From assembly GCA_900545805.1 (NCBI GenBank), contig URAL01000007.1:1-55301 (forward strand): DNA of 55,301 nt, read 5' to 3'. Under the pieces are notes generated by a model, which saw only the letters and a program-made list of their open reading frames with translations, searched no databases and was not told where the DNA came from. Position 1 is the first letter of the stretch. Every line of letters starts with the position of its first letter. This stretch comes from an uncultured Eubacteriales bacterium (GTDB taxonomy: Bacteria > Bacillota > Clostridia > Oscillospirales > Oscillospiraceae). The position numbers were made by a program, and so were the translations under genes. Below are positions 25,812 through 34,139 of the stretch, one piece after another.

Positions 25812-26459
25812 TTACCGGTAATAGTTCATGGATTTTTCCGCCTTGCCCATGACGAAATCGACGATGGCGTTAAACAGGAAGTAGAATACGCCTGCGACGA
25901 CGAAGGGCACAAAGCTCGTCTGCGAGTTTGCGAGGTTCTTGCCGATGGTGAACATCTCAACATATGAGACGGTGAAGGCCAGCGAGGTGTCCTTTACAAG
26001 GGTGACGACCTCGTTTGTTACGCTTGGCATGATGCGCTTTATGACCTGGGGCAGAATGATGCGGAAGAAGGTCTGCACCTTGGAGTAGCCCAGAATCTCC
26101 GAGGCCTCATACTGGCCGACGGGGATCGATTCTATGCCGCTGCGGTAGATCTCGGCAAAATAAGCCGCATAGTTTATCGCAAAAGCTATAACGACAGGGA
26201 TAAGCTTGTTTTTGGAGACGGAAAACTGGAACAGATAATACGGACCGTAGGTCACAGCAATGAGCTGGAGCATCAGCGGAGTGCCGCGCAGGACGGATAT
26301 GATGGCGCGGGTCACGTTTGAAACGACCTTGTTCTTGCTCATTCTGAGCAGGGCAACGACCATGCCGAGCGGCAGGGAGAACAGCAGCGTCAGAAAGAAT
26401 ATCGCGCAGGTGCCGCCCATGCCCTCAAGCATCAGGTTTATCATTGTTATTAGCTTCAT
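25812..26459 (-). CDS. Polar amino acid ABC transporter permease
   Basis: A 215-residue inner membrane permease of the HisMQ/GlnP class, about five membrane segments, with the cytoplasmic coupling motif EASEILGYSKVQTFFRIILP that docks on the ATPase. One permease gene only, so a homodimer is expected. It follows the binding-protein gene after a hairpin at 26501-26525 that may reduce expression relative to the binding protein. Confidence 0.95.
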   Translation of the reverse strand: MKLITMINLMLEGMGGTCAIFFLTLLFSLPLGMVVALLRMSKNKVVSNVTRAIISVLRGTPLMLQLIAVTYGPYYLFQFSVSKNKLIPVVIAFAINYAAYFAEIYRSGIESIPVGQYEASEILGYSKVQTFFRIILPQVIKRIMPSVTNEVVTLVKDTSLAFTVSYVEMFTIGKNLANSQTSFVPFVVAGVFYFLFNAIVDFVMGKAEKSMNYYR

Positions 26460-26500
26460 AATATCCTCATTTTAAGATAATGTGTATTAACGCGCACGAT

Positions 26501-26525
26501 CCCGAAGGCGCTGCGCACCTTCGGG
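26501..26525 (-). terminator. Intercistronic attenuating hairpin
   Basis: CCCGAAGG pairs with CCTTCGGG around a GC-rich loop. It lacks a good T run, so partial termination or mRNA stabilisation of the binding-protein transcript is likely. Confidence 0.6.
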
Positions 26526-26547
26526 AAATGTGCTTTTGCTTGTTTAA

Positions 26548-27354
26548 TTATTTGTTGAGAAAGATAAGGTTGTTTACGATGTCGGGATACTTATCAGCGA
26601 TCTTCTGATAGGTGCCGTTTTCAACGAGCTGATCGATAGCGCCCTGAATCTGGTCGCACAGCTCCTGGTCGCCGGAGCGGAATGCGATGCCGTACTGCTC
26701 GGCGCCGAGATTTTCATTGATGATCGAATAGCCCTCGTTCTCAGCAGCGTATGCGGCTGCAACGGGGTAGTCGACGAACACTGCGTCAACGCTTCCGCCT
26801 CCGAGCTCGGTGAAGCAGCTCAGGAAGCTGTTGCAGGTAACAACGTTTTTGAAAGTGGCCTTGAGATCGGCGAGGTCGCCGTCGAGGAGGGTCTGACCGG
26901 AGGTGCCGAGCTGAACGGCGACGGTCTTGCCTGCGAGATCCTTGGAAGAGGTGTAGCCGCTGTCGGACTTAACGAGAAGAACCTGAGTGTTATCGTAATA
27001 GGGCTTGGAGATGACGTAGCCGGCTTCCTTCATGCTGTCGAGGATAGTCATGCCGGCCCAGATGCAATCACATTCCTTGCTGTCAAGCTGAACGAGCTTC
27101 TGATCCCAGTTGAGAGCGAAGAACTCCACCTTCCAGCCGAGCAGATCGCAGACCGCCTGAGCGGTTTCCACGTCGAAGCCGGTGTACTTGCCGTCGTCGC
27201 CCATGTAGGCATAGGGGGGATACTCGGGGTCAATGCCGACTACGAGAGTCTTGACATCGTCCTTCGCCTTGTCGTCGTCAGAGCTGTCGTTGCCGCAGGC
27301 GCACAGTGCGAAGACCATCATAAGCGCCAGCATCATAGCGATAATTCGTTTCAT
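26548..27354 (-). CDS. Amino acid ABC transporter substrate-binding lipoprotein (standard order)
   Basis: A 268-residue family 3 binding protein. The signal peptide ends in a lipobox (MVFALCAC); then come VVGIDPEYPPYAYMG, GFDVETAQAVCDLLGW, the second-lobe QLGTSGQ region, and the closing EQYGIAFRSGDQELCDQI segment. ATG 27354 is used because GGAGG lies just upstream; the upstream in-frame TTG overlaps that site. The conserved Arg that binds the alpha-carboxylate in many homologues (ERxxxxxFS) is not obvious (SMKEAGYVIS), so the ligand may be atypical. First gene of the operon. Confidence 0.95.
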   Translation of the reverse strand: MKRIIAMMLALMMVFALCACGNDSSDDDKAKDDVKTLVVGIDPEYPPYAYMGDDGKYTGFDVETAQAVCDLLGWKVEFFALNWDQKLVQLDSKECDCIWAGMTILDSMKEAGYVISKPYYDNTQVLLVKSDSGYTSSKDLAGKTVAVQLGTSGQTLLDGDLADLKATFKNVVTCNSFLSCFTELGGGSVDAVFVDYPVAAAYAAENEGYSIINENLGAEQYGIAFRSGDQELCDQIQGAIDQLVENGTYQKIADKYPDIVNNLIFLNK

Positions 27355-27405
27355 TTTCTTTTCCTCCAAAACGTGTCGTTGAGTTTTAGTTTGTTATCAC
27401 GCTGC

Positions 27406-27434
27406 TATAATAACACATTAGCGAAATAAAGCAA
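27406..27434 (-). promoter_or_regulatory. Promoter of the amino-acid ABC operon
   Basis: On the minus strand TTGCTT, 17-base spacer, ATTATA, about 50 bases before the start codon. Confidence 0.65.
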
Positions 27435-27494
27435 GACTTTTTTGCGAATTTAACTGTGCGGTTTCTGCACAGCGATTTTGCTTACTTATTATAA

Positions 27495-27526
27495 TAAAAA
27501 ATCATGCCGGATGGCATGATTTTTTA
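27495..27526. terminator. Hairpin, left direct repeat of B copy 3
   Basis: A 32-base segment with AAAAAATCATGCC paired with GGCATGATTTTTT. It recurs with two base changes at 27746-27777. Confidence 0.75.
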
Positions 27527-27529
27527 GAG

Positions 27530-27745
27530 ACTGTCAAAAAACTATGCTGCTGAGTAAATACAACCGCGCAGCGGGGGAGCTTGAGGGGGCAAGGCCCGCC
27601 TCAAGTTGGATTATAGCCATCAAAAATGCCTGAGCCATCAGGCTTTTTGACGAGCGAAGCGAGATTTTTCGTGAAGCGTAAGCTTCACAAAAAATGTGGC
27701 GTATTTGAAGCGTGCAAAAAAGCCATTGGCTTTTTTGACACGCTG
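27530..27745. repeat. Structured repeat, family B copy 3
   Basis: A 216-bp element, nearly identical to copy 2 except in the terminal hairpin, where AGCGTG...CACGCT replaces AGTGTG...CACGCT (a G-U pair becomes G-C) and CAAAAAAGCC pairs with GGCTTTTTTG. It is flanked by 32-bp direct repeats of a whole hairpin. It sits between the ABC operon promoter and the 3' end of the antiporter gene. Confidence 0.85.
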
Positions 27746-27777
27746 TAAAAAATCACACCGGATGGCATGATTTTTTA
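27746..27777. terminator. Hairpin, right direct repeat of B copy 3; terminator of the antiporter gene
   Basis: Matches 27495-27526 at 30 of 32 positions; followed on the minus strand by a T run, 13 bases after the antiporter stop codon. Confidence 0.75.
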
Positions 27778-27790
27778 ATCTTATGAATTT

Positions 27791-28993
27791 TTACGCCGTT
27801 GCCGGAATGGCGGGCTCGGTGTTATCCGGTGTCGGACGCTTCATACCGACCTTAAGCAGCAGCGGCGTTACGAGGGTCGTGACTATGACCATGAGAACGA
27901 CCGCGGGGAACATCGTTCCCGATATCAGTCCCGCCATGCTGCCCTTTTGCGCAACTATCAGCGCGACCTCGCCGCGGGACACCATGCCGAGGCCGATGGA
28001 AACGGAGTCGTAGGTTTTAAAGCCCGTGAGCCTCGCGCCGATGCCGCAGCCGATGATCTTGGTGACAATGGCGACGAGGGTGAGTGCGACGGCGAACAGA
28101 ATGAGGTTGCCGTCAAGTCCGGCAAGCTCGGTTTTGATGCCTATGGAGGCAAAGAATATAGGGGAGAAGAGCATGTAGCTCATGGTATTTATACGCTTGA
28201 CTATATAGGTTCGCGCCTCGCTGTGGTCGCTGAGCATGATGCCTGCAAAGTACGCGCCGGTTATATCGGCGATGCCGAAGAAATGCTCGGAAACGAAGCT
28301 GAGCAGGAAGCAGAAGGCCAGCGCGTAGATGGCTATGCGCCTGTGGATGCGGTCAAATCTCGAGCACAGTCTGCGAAACAGCCTGCGCACAACGACGGTC
28401 ACAACGGCGAGGCAGATAAAATACGCGATGATGCGGACAAACACCATTGCCGGCTCGACGGTCGAGTCGGTGAAGCCGGTCAGTACGGTAAGAACGATGA
28501 TGCCGAGCACATCGTCAATGACGGCGGCGGCCATTATTGCCGTGCCGACGCGGCTTTTGAGCTTGCCCATCTCGCGCAGCGTTTCGACGGTGATCGAGAC
28601 CGAGGTCGCGGTAAGAACGACGCCGATAAACGCGGCCTTTATCATTTTAAGGCTGTCCGGCTCGCTGTTAAACAGCAGATAGCAGCCCGCACCGCCGAGA
28701 AACGGCACGATAACGCCGATCGTGGCTATGACGAGAGCCGACAGCCCTGTGTGTCGGAGCTCCTCCAGGTCGGTATCGAGGCCGGCCATGAACATAAGAA
28801 TTATCACGCCGATCTCGGCCGTCTTTACGAGAAAGTCCGACTCACCGATGAGTCCGAAGCAGCTCGGCCCGAGAAGGAGACCCGCTATAAGCGCGCCGAC
28901 GACCTGCGGCATGTTGACCTTTTCGCTTGCAATGCCCAGAACCTTGGTCGAAAGCATAATAAGCGCGATAACTACGAGAAAGCTGTAATCCAT
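27791..28993 (-). CDS. CPA2-family cation:proton antiporter (Kef/NapA type)
   Basis: A 400-residue membrane protein with about 12 hydrophobic segments. LTATSVSITVETLREMGKL and AAVIDDVLGIIVL are the signature of the CPA2 antiporter core; the Asp pair in VIDD is the ion-binding site. There is no C-terminal TrkA-N domain, so it is a short NapA/KefB-like form that exchanges Na+ or K+ for protons. The start at 28993 follows GGGGGAAA; the longer open frame is not supported. Monocistronic, ending in the hairpin that was duplicated by repeat B. Confidence 0.9.
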   Translation of the reverse strand: MDYSFLVVIALIMLSTKVLGIASEKVNMPQVVGALIAGLLLGPSCFGLIGESDFLVKTAEIGVIILMFMAGLDTDLEELRHTGLSALVIATIGVIVPFLGGAGCYLLFNSEPDSLKMIKAAFIGVVLTATSVSITVETLREMGKLKSRVGTAIMAAAVIDDVLGIIVLTVLTGFTDSTVEPAMVFVRIIAYFICLAVVTVVVRRLFRRLCSRFDRIHRRIAIYALAFCFLLSFVSEHFFGIADITGAYFAGIMLSDHSEARTYIVKRINTMSYMLFSPIFFASIGIKTELAGLDGNLILFAVALTLVAIVTKIIGCGIGARLTGFKTYDSVSIGLGMVSRGEVALIVAQKGSMAGLISGTMFPAVVLMVIVTTLVTPLLLKVGMKRPTPDNTEPAIPATA

Positions 28994-29218
28994 GTAAATT
29001 TCCCCCAAAATCACAGTTGAAATTATCAAAAAAACCACAATCCTGAGGCGTTCCGCCTCAAGCGCAAGGCGGATTTTACGCGCTTTTGCGGTAAATTGCA
29101 AGTTAATTTTTCGCTTCCGAGATGAGCGTAATTAATACAGCTATAACTTGACGGCATACCTGAATCGCTGTGCAAAAAACGCACCGTAAAATCATACAAA
29201 CTGTTGCATATGTACTTC

Positions 29219-29270
29219 AATTCCTATTGCTGAAGTGGTATATTAATATCACATTATTGATATAGGAATT
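29219..29270 (+). promoter_or_regulatory. Promoter/operator region of the Rrf2 gene
   Basis: The inverted repeat AATTCCTAT (29219-29227) and ATAGGAATT (29262-29270) encloses a second AT-rich near-palindrome and a TTCAAT, 17 bases, TATATT promoter candidate (29216-29244). It is a good place for autoregulation by the IscR-like protein encoded immediately downstream (inference). Confidence 0.5.
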
Positions 29271-29284
29271 ACGGAGGTGATATG

Positions 29285-29710
29285 ATGAACGTGACCAGCA
29301 AGGGCCGTTATGCGCTGAGAATAATGATCGACCTTGCCCAGCACAGAGACGACGGTTTCATATCGCTCAAAACCGTGTCCGAGCGCACGGAGCTTTCAAT
29401 GAAGTATCTTGAGATGATAGTCGGCAGCCTCAAAAAAGCCGAGCTCGTTTTAAGCTCACGCGGCAAGGAGGGCGGCTATAAGCTCGTAAAAGACCCCGGG
29501 GACTATACGATCGGCGAGATCCTCAGATGCATGGAGGATAACCTCGCACCGGTGGCATGCATAAAGGAAGGCGAGATACAGTGCGACCACTCAGGCGGAT
29601 GCCTGACGGTGCCGATGTGGAAGGAACTTGACGATATAACAAACGCCTATCTCGACACGGTAAGCCTTGAGGATCTGCTCACGGGCGAAAAATGGCGAAA
29701 AAAGACTTGA
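29285..29710 (+). CDS. iscR: Rrf2-family Fe-S-sensing regulator (IscR-like)
   Basis: A 141-residue winged helix-turn-helix protein starting MNVTSKGRYALRIMIDLA, with recognition region ISLKTVSERTELSMKYLEMI. Three cysteines at about 92, 100 and 106 (CIKEGEIQCDHSGGC) match the spacing of the [2Fe-2S] ligands of IscR. It precedes cysteine desulfurase and scaffold genes, so it should sense cluster status and control them. ATG 29285 is seven bases from GGAGG; the ATG three bases earlier is also possible. Confidence 0.92.
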   Translation: MNVTSKGRYALRIMIDLAQHRDDGFISLKTVSERTELSMKYLEMIVGSLKKAELVLSSRGKEGGYKLVKDPGDYTIGEILRCMEDNLAPVACIKEGEIQCDHSGGCLTVPMWKELDDITNAYLDTVSLEDLLTGEKWRKKT

Positions 29711-29779
29711 CTTAGTTATAACAAGGTGCTACAATCCCTACAGAATTAATAGGATATATAACGCGAAAGGAAGATAAAA

Positions 29780-30967
29780 ATGTTTGTATACGCAGATAAT
29801 GCCGCTACTACCTGTGTCAGCAAGACCGCGCTTGACGCGATGATGCCCTATCTAACCGAGCAGTACGGCAACCCCTCGAGCCTGTATGCCTTTGCCCAGA
29901 ACGCGAAGGAGGCGCTTGAGGCTTCAAGAAAGACAGTCGCCGACATTATCGGCGCACAGCCCAAGGAGATATACTTCACCTCCGGCGGCTCCGAGGCGGA
30001 CAATCAGGCCATAGTTTCCATGGCCAAGGTCGGCGCTATCAAGGGCAAGAAGCATCTTATATCCACGAAGTTTGAGCATCATGCAGTCCTTCATACGCTC
30101 AAAAAGCTCGAAAAAGAGGGTTTTGAGGTCACTCTTCTGGACGTTCACGAGGACGGCGTTGTCCGCCTTGAGGACCTTGAGGCCGCAGTCCGCGAGGACA
30201 CCGCGCTCGTTACCGTGATGTTCGCAAATAACGAGATCGGCACAGTTCAGCCCATCAAGGAGATCGGAGAGTTCTGCCGCGCAAGAAAGATCCCCTTCCA
30301 CACCGACGCCGTTCAGGCAGCCGGCCATATGCCGATAAACGTTCAGGAGATGAATATTGACCTGCTGAGCATGTCCGGCCACAAGTTCCACGCGCCCAAG
30401 GGCGTAGGAGTCCTGTACGCAAAGAGAGGTATGCCGCTGTTCAATATCATTGAGGGCGGCGCCCAGGAGCGCGGCAAGCGCGCCGGTACCGAGAACATCC
30501 CCGGCATAGTCGCACTGGCGGCGGCTCTCAAGGAGAGCGTTGACAATATGGAGGCCAATACGGCAAAGATTATCCCCATGCGCGATAAGCTCTTCACCGA
30601 GCTCAGCAAGATCCCCCATTCCAAGATAAACGGTTCGCTCGAGCATCACGTTCCCGGCACTGTTAACATGTGCTTTGAGGGCATCGAGGGCGAAAGCCTC
30701 CTGCTGCTGCTTGACGCCAAGGGCGTGTGCGCATCGTCCGGCTCTGCATGCACATCCGGCTCGCTCGACCCCAGCCACGTTCTGCTTTCTCTCGGCCTGC
30801 CTCACGAGGTGGCGCACGGCTCGCTGCGTCTGTCGATCGGCGAGTACAACACCATGGAGGAGATTGACCACATCATCAAGGTCGTCCCCGAGGTCGTGTC
30901 CTACCTGCGCGATATCTCCCCCGTGTGGGAGGAGCTCGAAAACGGCACAAAGAAGCATCTTATTTAA
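29780..30967 (+). CDS. iscS: Cysteine desulfurase (NifS/IscS family)
   Basis: A 395-residue PLP enzyme that takes sulfur from cysteine for Fe-S cluster assembly. It begins YADNAATTCVSKTALDAMMP, binds PLP through Lys202 in SGHKFHAPKG, and carries the mobile catalytic Cys324 in SSGSACTSGSLDPSHVL, with the longer loop of group I desulfurases. It lies between the Rrf2 regulator and the IscU scaffold and is probably cotranscribed with them. Confidence 0.96.
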   Translation: MFVYADNAATTCVSKTALDAMMPYLTEQYGNPSSLYAFAQNAKEALEASRKTVADIIGAQPKEIYFTSGGSEADNQAIVSMAKVGAIKGKKHLISTKFEHHAVLHTLKKLEKEGFEVTLLDVHEDGVVRLEDLEAAVREDTALVTVMFANNEIGTVQPIKEIGEFCRARKIPFHTDAVQAAGHMPINVQEMNIDLLSMSGHKFHAPKGVGVLYAKRGMPLFNIIEGGAQERGKRAGTENIPGIVALAAALKESVDNMEANTAKIIPMRDKLFTELSKIPHSKINGSLEHHVPGTVNMCFEGIEGESLLLLLDAKGVCASSGSACTSGSLDPSHVLLSLGLPHEVAHGSLRLSIGEYNTMEEIDHIIKVVPEVVSYLRDISPVWEELENGTKKHLI

Positions 30968-31005
30968 TAAACAGCACATCGTGATATAATAGGAGGAACT
31001 CAGTT

Positions 31006-31440
31006 ATGGCACTTTATAGTGATAAGGTAATGGATCATTTTCAGAATCCCCGCAATGTCGGCAAGATGGACGATGCCGACGGCGTAGGCGAAGTCGGCAA
31101 CGCAAAATGCGGCGACATCATGAAGATGTACATCAAGGTCAAGGACGGCATCATCACCGACGTTAAATTCAACACCTTCGGCTGCGGCAGCGCTATAGCA
31201 ACAAGCTCCATGGCCACAGAGCTCATAAAGGGCAAGAAGGTTGAGGATGCGCTTGAGCTTTCAAACAAGGCTGTTGTTGAGGCTCTCGACGGTCTGCCCG
31301 CGCACAAGATCCACTGCTCGGTACTCGCCGAGGAAGCAGTCGCGGCAGCTGTCAAGGACTACTACGACCGCAACGGCATAGCATACGATCCCGAGCTGTT
31401 CAGCAAGAAGCTGCACGACTGCGAGCACTGCGCAGAGTGA
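31006..31440 (+). CDS. iscU: Fe-S cluster assembly scaffold (NifU N-terminal/IscU type)
   Basis: A 144-residue scaffold with the three cluster ligands Cys35 (NAKCGD, with Asp37), Cys60 (FGCGSA) and Cys104 (KIHCSVL). The C-terminal extension ends CEHCAE, common in the clostridial NifU-like proteins. It receives sulfur from the desulfurase encoded 38 bases upstream. GGAGGA lies nine bases before the ATG. Confidence 0.95.
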   Translation: MALYSDKVMDHFQNPRNVGKMDDADGVGEVGNAKCGDIMKMYIKVKDGIITDVKFNTFGCGSAIATSSMATELIKGKKVEDALELSNKAVVEALDGLPAHKIHCSVLAEEAVAAAVKDYYDRNGIAYDPELFSKKLHDCEHCAE

Positions 31441-31458
31441 TTTGAGCATAATAAGCAT

Positions 31459-31492
31459 TAAAAATCCCACCGCTATGGCGGTGGGATTTTTG
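31459..31492. terminator. Bidirectional terminator
   Basis: AAAATCCCACCGC stem with a short loop and T run between the convergent iscU and PIG-L genes. Confidence 0.9.
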
Positions 31493-31503
31493 CATATATT
31501 CAG

Positions 31504-32268
31504 CTATTTCCATGCCTCGGGCAGGCAGTGCATACGCAGGGCATCGAGCATACGGAAGCCCTCGGCGTGGAGGGAAAGGCAGCGCAGACCGAAGTCAAGT
31601 GAGCGGATGCGCAGGTACATGGCTATCGCCCTGCCCCCGGCGCTCCCGTCGGGAAACTGACTCTTGTGGCAGCCGAATACGGCCGACAGCTGCCTATTTA
31701 GCAGCTCTTTTGAGGTTTTGACATAGCGGTTCGGTGAGGCGGTCATATAATACGCTATCGCCTTCACTGGAGCAGGAGCCGCTCCGCGGCGCCGCATTAT
31801 GCCCTCATACGGTGCAAAGTACGCGATCTCGGACGCGGCTCTGCCGACATTAAGGTGATCGGTGTGGCACTCGCTTTTGACCTGCGGATCAGGGCAGAAT
31901 ATGACGTCGGGCTTAAATTCTCCGACGATCCTCGCAATTGCGCTTTTAAGCTCATTTTGCTCATAAACGCCGCCGTCGCAGAACGGGAGAAAGCGAACGT
32001 CCGTAACGCCGAGTGCCGCCGCCGAGACCGTTGCCTCGGCCCTGCGCATCGGGATAAGCTCCTCCGGCGGAACGGTGTCGGAGCCGAAGCGGCCGTCGAT
32101 GCAGCACAAAAACGCGACCGCCTTGCCCGACTGCACGAGCTTTGCCGCCGTCGCGCCCGCGCCGATCTCAATATCGTCCGGGTGCGGCCCGATGAACAGA
32201 TACCGGTCAAAGCTATCAAGCTTCGGCAGGGGAGAAGCGATGCTTACGGCAAGTCCCGTTATGCTCAT
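31504..32268 (-). CDS. PIG-L/LmbE-family N-acetylglucosaminyl deacetylase-like enzyme
   Basis: A 254-residue protein with the zinc site motif GPHPDDIEIGAGAT near residue 31 and the matching HTDHLNVGRAA at about residue 138. The family removes acetyl groups from GlcNAc-containing sugars or glycoconjugates. It overlaps the GPH transporter gene by four bases, so the two form an operon, suggesting uptake of a glycoside followed by deacetylation (inference). Confidence 0.9.
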   Translation of the reverse strand: MSITGLAVSIASPLPKLDSFDRYLFIGPHPDDIEIGAGATAAKLVQSGKAVAFLCCIDGRFGSDTVPPEELIPMRRAEATVSAAALGVTDVRFLPFCDGGVYEQNELKSAIARIVGEFKPDVIFCPDPQVKSECHTDHLNVGRAASEIAYFAPYEGIMRRRGAAPAPVKAIAYYMTASPNRYVKTSKELLNRQLSAVFGCHKSQFPDGSAGGRAIAMYLRIRSLDFGLRCLSLHAEGFRMLDALRMHCLPEAWK

Positions 32269-33740
32269 ATCGTCTCTCCCTTGCGCGCGGCTATCTCGCC
32301 GCAGATGCGCTCGTACTCGTCCTCATCGAGCCTGTAATGCTTTTTGTACAGGAAATAGCTCAGAAGCATCAGCACACAGGGGATGATGACCATGCACAGC
32401 AGCAGGGCCAGCGTTTTGCCCGGCTCTATACCGGCGATGATATTGTCGATGGCCGTAATCTTACCCTGCTCTGAGATAAGCTTGCGTGCGCACTCGTTTT
32501 CCAAGTCGGATATGCGGTTTGTGTACTGAGTTACGCCGAAGATGATATAGCTGAGGTTCGTCACGAGAACGATGAGAGCAGAGGACATCTTGGTCAAAAA
32601 CGGGCGCAGTGATGTGATTATCGCCTCATCGCGTGAGCCGGTGCGGTATTCGTTGTATTCGACGGTGTTTATGATGGAGATCATCATAATGAGATAGTAG
32701 CCGTATTGACCGAAATTAGAAAGCGCGTAGCCGGCTGTTATGATCCAGAACTTGAGCATCGTCGAGGGCAGAGTGAGCCCGGCGATGAGCATGAGCGCAT
32801 AGCCTGCCATCGAGATGCATGCGAGGATTGTCATGAGCTTTTTGCGCTTTATATGCCGCGAGATTGCGGGATAGAAGATCATAAGAAACGCCGTCACGGA
32901 CATTCCGACAATGGAAAACAGCGAGAACAGACCTCCCTCGTAGCCGAAGTCAAAATATATGTATGTTGCGCCTATACCGCCGACTATAAGGCCGTTGCCA
33001 ATCTGCTGAAGCAGGAAAATGAGGCTTATCCACAGAAGCTGATCATTGCCGGTGATGGTCGTCCAGATCTTCTTGAAGCTGATGGGCGGCACATCGGCGT
33101 ATTCGCGGTTTTCGCGCACTCCGAATATGGTAAAGCACAAGAACAGCGGCGCAATGATGCAGATAATCAGCGCGATGCGCCCGTAAGCAATGGTCGTGCT
33201 GCCCCCGATGGCCATATCTCCGACGGTGAGCATGGGGATGAGCACGCTTGCTATCGTTCCTCCGATGCCGGCAAACAGCGTTGCACGAGAGGCAAACTGG
33301 TTTCTCGCGTTTGCGTCGGTCGAAAGCGCGGGCACCATGCCCCAGTAGGAGATATCATGCATCGTGTAGGTTATCGAGTACATGAAATAGATAATTCCGA
33401 AGAACCAGACAAAGCTCCAGCCCTGAAGGTCGGTATTGAAGGCGAGGTACACTACGACAGAGGTCGAGAGTATTCCGATGACGAGCCATGGCTTGAATTT
33501 ACCCCAGCGTGTGCGTGTGCGCTCAATGATATTGCCCATGATCGGGTCGTTTAAAGCGTCAAATATCCGAGCTGCGACGACGATGGCGGTTATAGCGCCG
33601 AATTGCGCGTTCGTGAGGCTGCGAGTGAACAGAACAAAGGTTATGATGCAGCTTGTGAACAGGTAATATATCATATCCCTGCCGACGGTGCCGAGCGGGA
33701 ACATGATAAGATTTTTCTTTCTCTGCCTGAGATCTTCCAT
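32265..33740 (-). CDS. GPH-family glycoside/sugar:cation symporter
   Basis: A 491-residue MFS-like transporter with about 12 membrane segments. The early motif ARIFDALNDPIMGNIIERT plus TRWGKFKPWLVIG is the GPH (MelB-type) signature. It should import a glycoside or oligosaccharide with Na+ or H+. ATG 33740 is used because TGGAG lies upstream; the in-frame TTG at 33752 overlaps that site. Its upstream region holds the small hairpin at 33756-33788. Confidence 0.92.
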   Translation of the reverse strand: MEDLRQRKKNLIMFPLGTVGRDMIYYLFTSCIITFVLFTRSLTNAQFGAITAIVVAARIFDALNDPIMGNIIERTRTRWGKFKPWLVIGILSTSVVVYLAFNTDLQGWSFVWFFGIIYFMYSITYTMHDISYWGMVPALSTDANARNQFASRATLFAGIGGTIASVLIPMLTVGDMAIGGSTTIAYGRIALIICIIAPLFLCFTIFGVRENREYADVPPISFKKIWTTITGNDQLLWISLIFLLQQIGNGLIVGGIGATYIYFDFGYEGGLFSLFSIVGMSVTAFLMIFYPAISRHIKRKKLMTILACISMAGYALMLIAGLTLPSTMLKFWIITAGYALSNFGQYGYYLIMMISIINTVEYNEYRTGSRDEAIITSLRPFLTKMSSALIVLVTNLSYIIFGVTQYTNRISDLENECARKLISEQGKITAIDNIIAGIEPGKTLALLLCMVIIPCVLMLLSYFLYKKHYRLDEDEYERICGEIAARKGETI

Positions 33741-33755
33741 TTCAATCTCCAATCC

Positions 33756-33788
33756 TAAGCCGACAGGCTTTCGGCTCTCGTCAGCTTA
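33756..33788. repeat. Short palindromic hairpin, family C copy 1
   Basis: TAAGCCGAC pairs with GTCAGCTTA (one mismatch) around a GC-rich loop. Its ends match those of 36345-36384 and the inner arms of the repeat at 54211-54492. Confidence 0.55.
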
Positions 33789-33898
33789 TTTAAAGTAACT
33801 TCCATTTTATCAGCAGAGAGGAATAATAGCAAGGGAAACACGCCGCCGGGCATGATGAAGTTTGGGGCGCAAAATTGTTGCAGATGCACAAACGGCGT

Positions 33899-34056
33899 TA
33901 CCTTCGATCGACAAGGACACACACGGTTTTGACTGGCTCAAATGCGTCCGTGCTGCGTTGAAGCCCTTGCGAATATGTCGCCCATCAAAGAGAAAAAGGC
34001 GAAAAGCGCCGAAAAGGAACGGTGACAGGCGTGTGTGTCCTTGTCAATCGAAGGTA
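33899..34056. repeat. Long-stem repeat, family A copy 2 (short form)
   Basis: A 158-bp element closed by 27-bp inverted arms (33899-33925 and 34030-34056, one mismatch). Its interior matches the reverse complement of copy 3: bases about 33926-33975 correspond to 54430-54465, and 33975-34030 (including AAAGAGAAAAAGGCG and GCGCCGAAAAGG) correspond to 54240-54295. About 120 bases present in copy 3 are missing, so this is a deletion form. It ends 22 bases before the xpt promoter. Confidence 0.8.
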
Positions 34057-34077
34057 TAAAAACGCGAAAATTCGGTC

Positions 34078-34106
34078 TTGCGAAATGCGTCGATATCGGA
34101 TAGAAT
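34078..34106 (+). promoter_or_regulatory. Promoter of xpt
   Basis: TTGCGA, 17-base spacer, TAGAAT. I see no purine riboswitch in this 33-base leader. Confidence 0.7.
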
Positions 34107-34139
34107 GTGTGTTGTTCAATTATATGCGAGGTGGTCAAA

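Noticed and set aside
34107..34139. Purine riboswitch before xpt
   Set aside because: The leader between promoter and start codon is too short, and the aptamer motifs occur only downstream at 34834-34906.
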